Of a stretch of 15,483 bases of DNA, positions 1-6,300 are shown piece by piece. A model generated the notes under the pieces. That model was not told the origin of the DNA and did not search any database. It saw nothing but the letters and a program-made list of their open reading frames with translations. Numbering within the stretch: position 1 is the stretch's first letter; every line of letters begins with the position of its first letter. The stretch is from UBA4615 sp044371545 (lineage in GTDB: Bacteria; Pseudomonadota; Gammaproteobacteria; Burkholderiales; Burkholderiaceae_E): NCBI GenBank assembly GCA_044371545.1, contig JBILTM010000121.1:1-15483 (forward strand), given 5' to 3'. Made by a program: the position numbers and the translations under genes.

Positions 1-60
1 GGCGCGATGAATCAGTTCGCAGTGCTGTTCGGCGAGCGCTTCACCGCAGCTCGGGCCTGA
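1..60 (+). CDS. possible 3' end of an upstream plus-strand gene
   Basis: Frame 1 is open from the window edge to a TGA at 58-60 and would encode GAMNQFAVLFGERFTAARA. The codons look ordinary for this GC-rich DNA, and a small hairpin (56-71) begins at the stop codon. Nineteen residues are too few to assign a family. It could be the tail of a neighbouring plus-strand gene or simply an open stretch with no meaning. The frame does not continue into the methyltransferase fragment at 113, which lies in frame 2. Confidence 0.25.
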   Translation, partial: GAMNQFAVLFGERFTAARA

Positions 61-71
61 ACGGCTTCAGG
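56..71 (+). repeat. short inverted repeat / hairpin
   Basis: CCTGAA (56-61) and TTCAGG (66-71) are perfect inverted arms around a 4-nt CGGC loop, and a G-T wobble pair could extend the stem by one. It overlaps the TGA at 58-60. It is not followed by a T-run, so it is at best a weak candidate terminator for a plus-strand gene ending at 60. Confidence 0.3.
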
Positions 72-112
72 TGTTCAAACCGCCTCGCCCACGAAAAGAC
101 GGATAGGTCCCG

Positions 113-574
113 ATGGGGCGTCCTGCCGGACTGGCGTGGACGGTCTGCGATGTTCCCGCTGTCGTCGAAGCGGGACGGCGGATCGCAGGCGAACGGGGCG
201 CCGACGCGCAGCTTCGGTTCACCAGCGACTACGGAGCGTTGTCGGGACAACAGGTCCTGTACGCTTCCGGCGCCCTGCAATACCTGCCGATGACGCTTCC
301 CGAATGGATCCGTGGCCTGATCGAGCCTCCTCCTCATGTCGTGCTCAATACCACTCCGTTGCATGCGCAGCGCGGATTCTTCACCCTGAACAGCATCGGA
401 GCGGGATTCTGCCCGTATCGAGTGATCCACGACGCGACGCTCGTGCGGGAGCTCGACACGCTCGGCTACAAGGTCGTCGATCGCTGGTCGAATCCGGGAA
501 AGCGGCTGGAGATACCCTTCGAGACCGGATATGACGTGCCCGAGTACCGCGGAATGTACCTGCGGCGCATCTAG
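113..574 (+). pseudogene. TIGR04325-type methyltransferase, N-terminally truncated
   Basis: The 153-residue product matches the C-terminal half of the TIGR04325 family of putative SAM-dependent methyltransferases, as recalled. WTVCDVPAVVEAGRR lies at residues 9-23, ASGALQYLP at 51-59, NTTPLH at 79-84, FFTLNSIGAGFCPYR at 89-103, GYKVVDRW at 118-125 and a YRGMYLRR end. Family members are usually around 250 residues and carry a glycine-rich SAM motif I (LDFGG-like) shortly before the WTV segment. Here that motif is absent. A TAG at 104-106 closes the frame, and none of the three forward frames over 1-112 shows a glycine-rich motif. The ATG at 113 has only a weak upstream AGG (105-107, 5-nt spacing). 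The C-terminal half is intact, with no internal stops, so it may be expressed but is unlikely to bind SAM alone. It is most likely a 5'-deleted remnant; a partner polypeptide or a recent rearrangement are alternatives. It converges on the membrane gene, sharing a CTAG at the stops. Confidence 0.7.
571..574. other. CTAG shared by two convergent stop codons
   Basis: The palindrome CTAG supplies TAG (572-574) to the plus-strand methyltransferase fragment and TAG (573-571) to the minus-strand membrane gene. The two coding regions therefore overlap tail to tail, leaving no intergenic space for a bidirectional terminator. Confidence 0.85.
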
Positions 575-1677
575 GGCGCGGGGTTCGAGCTCCGGCGCAC
601 CGACTCCGTGATCGGGAATGTCCGCAGGTCGATCGCTTCGCATACGGCGAGACACAGCGCCGGGTACATGAGACTCAGGTTCCGCGTCTCGTCCCTCCAG
701 CAGAACAAGAAGAAGAGCGGAAGGTTCACGAATGCGCTCGCGACGAGCGTCCGGCGCACGGCGGGCCGATGGGATTTCCAGCCCGCCGCGAGCACGACGA
801 CGAGCGGCAGCACCATGAGCAGGTTCAACCCCCGGGGCATCGGCAACAGCGGCGTGTACACCGTCATCCACCCGAACCACGACGACGGTCGACTCCAGAA
901 CGCCGCGTTCTCCAGCACGTGGTCGTACATGGTCGTGCCCGGCAGGTCCGAGTAGGCAGCACGGAGCAGCAAGACCAAACCGCCAGCGACGACGCTCGCC
1001 AGCGCCGTGTACACGGCCCACGTCCGGCGCGGCACTAGGTGCCACAGCACGATCGACAGGATGGGTACGAGCAGCGCAGCGGTCTCCTTGTTCAGGACCG
1101 CGAGCCCGAGCGCCAGGAGCATCCAGGGCAGCCTGCCTCTCCAGGCGAACGCGAAGGCTGCGAACGTCAGGCACAACTCCGGGAAGTCGTACATGAACCC
1201 GCCGTTCATGAACGACAGGGGCAGCACGGTGGCGAACAGCACGGGTGCGACGTCCCTGAGCAGCGGAGCCTGCGGGAACGCGGCACCGACCAGGGAGCGC
1301 AGTGCGAGCAGGGCGCCCAAGGCGAATACTGCCGTCCACACGAACGCGATCATGAACTTGCGTTCGAGCGCGTCGGTCCAGAACTCGCCGTCCGGTCGCT
1401 TCGAATACCGGTCCACGACGGTCCGGGCTGCCGGTTGGTAGCGGGCCGCGACCGAGTCCGGCAGGAGCGCCTCCGTTCGGTTGATGAGCCACGGCATCAT
1501 GGCTCGATACACGAAGGGGCGCTGAGCGGTCCGGTCGAGGAGACTCTCGAACGAGTACTCCCTGTTCAGCGATCCCTCGAAGAACGCCTCCTTCTGCATG
1601 AACACATGGACCGCACCGGTACTGGCGATCCAGTAGACGAGCATCAGCAATGCGCGCGATGCGAGCCATCTGATCAT
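571..1677 (-). CDS. polytopic integral membrane protein, possibly GT-C-like
   Basis: The 368-residue protein is very hydrophobic, with an N-terminal membrane segment (about residues 5-26), a polar stretch (about 28-105), and then about eight to nine further membrane segments to residue 348. Visible motifs are RPFVYRAMMPW (53-63), YDFPEL (163-168), NKET (196-199) and DETRN (329-333). This pattern (N-terminal membrane anchor, PFxYRxLxPW-like loop, acidic/Lys-Glu-Thr motif between membrane helices) recalls uncharacterised bacterial membrane proteins sometimes grouped near GT-C glycosyltransferases. No diagnostic GT-C DxD or known transporter signature was identified, so the function is open. The ATG at 1677 is chosen because it overlaps the TGA of the preceding hydrolase gene as ATGA and has AGGGG 10 nt upstream. 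Co-transcription with the synthetases suggests export, lipid-linked processing or envelope attachment of the product. It ends at 571 in a TAG shared as CTAG with the convergent methyltransferase fragment. Confidence 0.8.
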   Translation of the reverse strand: MIRWLASRALLMLVYWIASTGAVHVFMQKEAFFEGSLNREYSFESLLDRTAQRPFVYRAMMPWLINRTEALLPDSVAARYQPAARTVVDRYSKRPDGEFWTDALERKFMIAFVWTAVFALGALLALRSLVGAAFPQAPLLRDVAPVLFATVLPLSFMNGGFMYDFPELCLTFAAFAFAWRGRLPWMLLALGLAVLNKETAALLVPILSIVLWHLVPRRTWAVYTALASVVAGGLVLLLRAAYSDLPGTTMYDHVLENAAFWSRPSSWFGWMTVYTPLLPMPRGLNLLMVLPLVVVLAAGWKSHRPAVRRTLVASAFVNLPLFFLFCWRDETRNLSLMYPALCLAVCEAIDLRTFPITESVRRSSNPAP

Positions 1678-2558
1678 CCGTTTGGCGCCCCTATGCGGCT
1701 CGCCCAGCGTACGATGATCGCGATCACCTCCGACTGGGCGGCAATCGCAGTCACGGTGTGATCGACGTGCGGCAGGTAATGCGCCGCGATGCGGCCGGTC
1801 AGGCGGAAACGGCGGAACCCGTCCCCGAACTGACCCGGGTAGTTGTACGAATACATCACCGATCCGCTGTACAGCATCAGCACGTCGACATCCCGGTCGA
1901 GCAGGCCACGCAGGCCCTCCGCGAAGTCGGCGCGAGCGGGACGCTTGAGGCCGAGGTCGGTCGCGCCTCGCTGCCCTTGCTCCGAGTCCGTGGAGGTCGC
2001 ACGACGCAGCCCGACATGACGCGTGACCCATCCCGCGGAAGCATGAAGCACACCATCACGCCGTGCGATCGCGCGGATCCGGTTCCAGTGCGTGCGCCAG
2101 GTCGGATACATGTACGGATCGAGCATCGCGCAGCCGACAATTCGGATATCCGCCCTGGCCGCCGCATAGCCGAGCACTGCGCCCGAGCAGATGCCGAACA
2201 CGACGAACTGCCGGGCGCCGGTACGTGCATGGACGGCGTTCATCGCCGCCTGGACGTCGAGTACCGCCTGACGCTCGAAGTCCGTCAGTGCCGTGGATGC
2301 GCCGCTGTCACCCTGGCCGGACAGGTCGAATCGAAAGCTCGGGATGCCCGTCTCGGCAAGCGCACGCGCGAGCTTGACGTTCAACCGATGCGGGCCGACT
2401 CTGGATATCACTCCCGCATTGAACAGAAGCATCGTCGGGGAGTCCGACCCATCGGGATGCAGGGCGGGACGGGCCAGCGTGCCGACGAGGCGCCCGTCCT
2501 GGCCGAAGCGCAGCAGCGACTCGTCCGAATTGCTCCGCCTGGAGAGCGCCGCCTTCAT
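1674..2558 (-). CDS. alpha/beta hydrolase-fold protein with Cys nucleophile elbow (exosortase hydrolase-1-like; candidate acyl shuttle)
   Basis: The 294-residue protein has the alpha/beta hydrolase layout. It shows strand 3 and an oxyanion region LLFNAGV (44-50), SRVGPHR (52-58), FRFDLSGQGDS (75-85), a nucleophile elbow FGICSGA (121-127) with Cys124 in the place of the usual Ser, and a C-terminal DHT (266-268) whose His267 would be the catalytic His. This matches the hydrolases seen beside exosortase A and exopolysaccharide genes (TIGR03100-like, as recalled). Cys-type members of the fold act as aminoacyl carriers in NRPS pathways (CmaE, SyrC), moving an acyl group between carrier proteins. 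The NRPS two genes upstream ends in a C-T module with no A domain, so a trans-loading or off-loading role is plausible inference. The ATG at 2558 overlaps the previous TGA (ATGA) and has GGGAGG 10 nt upstream. The frame is open further upstream, to about 3095, but over the neighbouring gene. Confidence 0.85.
   Translation of the reverse strand: MKAALSRRSNSDESLLRFGQDGRLVGTLARPALHPDGSDSPTMLLFNAGVISRVGPHRLNVKLARALAETGIPSFRFDLSGQGDSGASTALTDFERQAVLDVQAAMNAVHARTGARQFVVFGICSGAVLGYAAARADIRIVGCAMLDPYMYPTWRTHWNRIRAIARRDGVLHASAGWVTRHVGLRRATSTDSEQGQRGATDLGLKRPARADFAEGLRGLLDRDVDVLMLYSGSVMYSYNYPGQFGDGFRRFRLTGRIAAHYLPHVDHTVTAIAAQSEVIAIIVRWASRIGAPNG
1688..1692 (-). promoter_or_regulatory. ribosome binding site of the membrane protein gene
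   Basis: Minus-strand AGGGG lies 10 nt before the ATG at 1677, within the last codons of the Cys-type hydrolase gene. It supports re-initiation at the ATGA overlap. Confidence 0.45.
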
Positions 2559-3337
2559 CGGCTGCAGGCCTCCCGGGCAATCGCATCGACGACCGCAGCC
2601 GGAACGATCGAGGTATTCATGGCCTCGTCGGTCGTCCAGTCGATCGCAGGCACATGCTGGACCGACACCGAGGCCCCTGAGGGTGCGGCCGCCGGAGGGC
2701 GCGAGGTGTCCGTGACCAGCCACGTGGCACGCTCGCAGCGCGCCTGCTCGAATGCGGCAGGACCGATCCGTGCGATCGCATCCGAGAAGGCTGCAGGCAC
2801 CGCGAATCCCATCGCTTCGCGTCCATCGGGTATGTGCATCCTGAGCGGTGGACCTGGCGGCGGGATCGGGAAGGCGAGTTCGAGGCCCGATCGATGCGCA
2901 AGATCCAGGGACCGCAGGTACGCCGCCCCATCGACGACTGCGTCCCACCAGACCAGACCGACCGGTGGCGTCCGGATGCTGCTCGAAGCGAGGGCAGTCA
3001 TCGTCGCTCCGAGGCGCAGGCCGACCCAGGTCGTGCTCACGCATCCACTGAGCACTCTGAGTTCGTGGTCTGCCCGCTGGAGATCCTCGATCCACCGGTC
3101 GATCGATACCTCCTCGTCATCGCCGTCCGAATCGCCGGTGCCGTACCAGTCGAAGCGCAGCGCCGAGCAACCTGTGCGTGCGATTCGATCGGCGACGATA
3201 CGCAACGCTCGTTGCGCCCGGATCGATTCCTGGCCGAACGGGTTACAGATCAACACGCCGTGCGAAGCGGGCGCGTCCGGCTCGTGCAACGCGCCGAACA
3301 GTTCCGCCGAGCCGTCACCGAATCGGATCGGGATCAT
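2555..3337 (-). CDS. alpha/beta hydrolase-like protein, exosortase hydrolase-2-like, Arg at nucleophile position
   Basis: The 260-residue protein shows the hallmarks of the alpha/beta hydrolases called hydrolase 2 in exosortase A clusters (TIGR03101-like, as recalled). CNPFGQE lies at 31-37, RFDWYGTGDSDGD at 61-73, RWIEDLQRA at 81-89 and an elbow WVGLRLGA at 104-111. In that elbow the nucleophile position is Arg108, not Ser, Cys or Asp. No clear catalytic His motif is visible in the C-terminal third, so it may be a non-catalytic partner or use unusual chemistry. It is followed immediately (ATGA) by the Cys-type hydrolase, and the two families often occur side by side, which suggests a hetero-oligomer. 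The ATG at 3337 lies 22 nt after the NRPS stop. A 9-codon micro-ORF spans that gap, and a weak GAGAG sits 4 nt before the ATG. A fully canonical serine hydrolase is ruled out by the elbow sequence; the physiological reaction is unknown. Confidence 0.82.
   Translation of the reverse strand: MIPIRFGDGSAELFGALHEPDAPASHGVLICNPFGQESIRAQRALRIVADRIARTGCSALRFDWYGTGDSDGDDEEVSIDRWIEDLQRADHELRVLSGCVSTTWVGLRLGATMTALASSSIRTPPVGLVWWDAVVDGAAYLRSLDLAHRSGLELAFPIPPPGPPLRMHIPDGREAMGFAVPAAFSDAIARIGPAAFEQARCERATWLVTDTSRPPAAAPSGASVSVQHVPAIDWTTDEAMNTSIVPAAVVDAIAREACSR
2569..2574 (-). promoter_or_regulatory. ribosome binding site of the Cys-type hydrolase gene
   Basis: Minus-strand GGGAGG lies 10 nt before the ATG at 2558. 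It sits inside the end of the preceding gene and supports choosing this start over upstream in-frame alternatives. Confidence 0.55.
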
Positions 3338-3363
3338 CGAACTCTCGTGCCGCCGAACGTCAT
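3334..3363 (-). CDS. 9-codon micro-ORF linking NRPS stop to hydrolase start
   Basis: ATG at 3363-3361 overlaps the NRPS stop TGA (3362-3360) as ATGA. The frame reads MTFGGTRVR and stops at TGA 3336-3334, which overlaps the hydrolase ATG (3337-3335), again as ATGA. The peptide itself need not matter. The arrangement could pass a terminating ribosome from the NRPS to the hydrolase gene. It may also be coincidence in a region where every other minus-strand junction is an ATGA. Confidence 0.35.
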   Translation of the reverse strand: MTFGGTRVR

Positions 3364-6300
3364 GCGGAGCGCCGTCCGCCGAAGAGTCGGTTCAGCAGCC
3401 CGCGCTTCGGTGCCTCGAGAGGTGGCGCGGTGTCGTAGCCGGCAGCGATCTGCGCGAGGCTCTCGAAGATGTAGCGTCGAGGGTCGATCCGGCGATGCAG
3501 TTCAGCCTCGAGCGTCTCGACCGACTGCATCACGAGCAGCGAATGCCCTCCGAGGTCGAAGAAATTGTCCTCGCGATACACTCGTTCGATCCCGAGCAGT
3601 CCGGACCAGATCGCAGCGATGCGCCGCTCCGTCTCGGTCGCAGGTTCGGTGCGAGTCGACTTCGGGTCCGCGGGCGCCGTCACGCGGGTTTCGGCGGACG
3701 AGCCCGATTCCGAGCGGTCCGCCACGGTGGCGGCGCCGGATCCGATCCAGTCCTCGAGGCGGACCCGTTCCGTGGCGTCCAGAGCGAGCAACGTGTCGAC
3801 GCTCGCGTCGGGTGATTCGAGCGCCTTTCTCAGCAGCGCGACGAACCGCTCGCGCAGGCGTCGCGCGCTGGAGGTATCGTAGAGGTCCGTGTGGTACGTG
3901 ATTCCGCCGACCAGACCGGCGTTGCGTTCGACCAGCCACAATCCGAGGTCCTCGGTCGCTCCGCGCTGCGCGACCTCGACGCGCTCGTGCCGGAGGTTTC
4001 CCCAATGGATCGGTCGCTGTCGGGCATCCTGGAACGAGAACAGCGCCTGGTAGAGAGGGCCTGCCCCGCGAAGCTCGGGCATCTCCTGCATCATCCTTTC
4101 GAGCGGAACGTCCGGGAACGCGAATGCATCCATCACGCCGCGACGCACGCGATCCTGTAGCACGCGGAAGGTGTCGCCCAGCGAAACGGTGATCTGCAGT
4201 GGAAGCAGATTCGTGAAATAGCCCATCAGCGGCTCGGTCTCGGTCGTGGACCGGCCCCGCACCGGCAGTCCGATCAGTTGCCTGCCGACCGCGCCAAGAC
4301 TGGCCAGCGAGGCGACGTATGCGCTCAGCAGCGTCATGAACATCGTCGCGTCGCTGTCGCGGGCGAACTCGCGAAGGCGCTCGGTCAGCGTGCGGTCGAT
4401 TTCGAGCCACTCCGTCCGACCCTCTCCCGACATCGAAGCGCCACGCTCGCGATCCGTCATCAGCGGGCGTTTCGGCTGGGCGATCGTCGCCTCGAAGCGA
4501 TTCCGCCAGCGCCCCAACTGTTGACCGAACTCCGCGGACTCGACCCATGCGCGCTGCCAGGCCGCGTAATCGCCATAGCTGATCTCGAGCTTCGGCAGGT
4601 CAGCGGCCCGTCCTTCGAGCGCCGAGAAGTATCCCGCCGACATCTCCTCGTAGAACAGGTCGAACGACCAGCCATCCCAGATCAGGTGGTGCGGCATGAA
4701 GAACAGGAGGTGTTCGTCGGATGACAGGCGGTACAGTCTGATGACGAACAGCGGTAGCCTCGAGAGGTCGAACGGCGTCTCGACCAAGTGCTCGATGCGT
4801 TCCATCGCGACCGACTCGCGAAGATCGGCCTCGATCGACGAGAGATCCTCTAGCGGGAGCGTCGACACGTCCAGTGTCGGATGGATACGCTGGATCGGTC
4901 CGGCCGGGGTGTGCTCGACCACCGTCCTCAACACATCGTGCCGGTCGACGATCGACTGGAACGCGCGCCCCAGTGCGATCGGATCGAGCCGACCTCGGAG
5001 ACGGTGGGCCGATGGGGTGTTGTAGACGGTGCGGCCGGGTTGCAGCCGTTCCAGGAACACCAGGCGCTCCTGATTGAGCGACAGCGGCGCGACCGAGCGC
5101 TCTGCTCGCGGCGCGATGCCGTTCGCCACGCCCGCGGCCGGAGCGGCAGCACGGTCGATCGCACGCGCGAGCCCCGCGACTGTCGGCGATTCGAACATCG
5201 CGCCCATCGTCAGCCTCAGGCCGAGCTGCCGGTTCAGTTGCGTGATCACCTGTGCGGCCAGCAGCGAATGACCGCCGAGCGAGAAGAAGTCGTCTCGCCT
5301 TCCCAGGTCGCGAAGACCGAGGCACTTCTCCATGACCGCCGCCACGATGCGTTCGGTCTCGGTCGCCGGCGACTCGTGTTCCGTCGACTGTGTGGACTGA
5401 CCGTCGGGCGCCGGCAGCGAGCGCGAGTCGAGCTTGCCGTTCGGCAACCGAGGCAGGTGACGGAGGCACACGACATGTTTCGGCACCATGTAGTCGGGCA
5501 GGTGCCGCTTCAAGTGGACAGCGAGGTTGGTGATGTCGGAGCCCGGCTCGCGCGGTTCCTCACGCGACACTGCGTAGGCGACCAGCCGTTGATCCCCGGG
5601 TTGGTCTTCCCGGACGATCGCGACTGCGTCGGCGACCGCGGGGTGTGTGCGCATCACCGTCTCGATCTCACCGAGTTCGATCCGGTAGCCGCGCAGTTTC
5701 ACCTGCGAGTCCAGCCTCCCGAGATGCTCGAGCCGTCCGTCCGCACGCCACCGTCCAAGGTCACCCGTCCGGTACAGGCGAGCTTCCGGCCGAGCATCGA
5801 ACGGGTCCTCGACAAAGCGTTCGCGGGTCAGTTCGGGTCGTCCGAAGTACCCGGTCGCCACACCGGCGCCACCGATGTACAACTCGCCCGCGACGCCGAT
5901 CGGCACCGGTCGGGCGCCGGCATCGAGCACGTGCACCCGCGTGTTGCCGATCGGACGTCCGATCGAGATGCCGCGCTCGGGCGACGTCACGCGCCAAGTC
6001 GTCGACCAGACCGTCGTCTCTGTCGGGCCGTACATGTTCCAGACCTCGCCGCAGCGCTCCAAGAGGGCGGCCGCGAGGTCCACGGGCAGTGCCTCGCCAC
6101 CGACGAGTGCCTTGAATCCGGCGGCACCCGCCCAACCTGCATCGAGCAGCAGGCGCCAACCTGCGGGCGTCGCCTGCAACGCGGTGGCACCGCTCGATTC
6201 GACGACAGCCCGCAACGCGTGGCCATCGACCACCTCGGCTCTGCTCGCGATCACCACCGAACCCCCGACGCACAGCGGAAGCAACAGCTCGAGCACGGCG

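Noticed and set aside
56..71. Strong intrinsic terminator
   Set aside because: The stem is only six pairs and no T-run follows, so it is listed only as a hairpin.
41..1669. Long minus-strand open frame of 542 codons
   Set aside because: Arg/Pro-rich translation without domains. It covers the clear membrane protein frame on the same strand and the methyltransferase frame on the other; a GC-rich shadow.
2559..3095. N-terminal extension of the Cys-type hydrolase by 179 codons
   Set aside because: It would run over the Arg-elbow hydrolase gene. The extension is low-information Arg-rich sequence, and the ATG at 2558 has a good ribosome binding site and an ATGA overlap.
571..3337. A genuine exosortase/EPS locus
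   Set aside because: Only the hydrolase pair points that way. No exosortase, PEP-CTERM protein, polymerase or glycosyltransferase of known type is visible in the window.
3360..3640. Thioesterase domain at the NRPS C-terminus
   Set aside because: Only about 22 residues follow T2; there is no GxSxG and no room for a thioesterase fold.
1758..3815. Long plus-strand open frame of 685 codons
   Set aside because: It lies antisense to both hydrolases and the NRPS end, all of which have recognisable motifs. The translation is compositionally odd with no domain.
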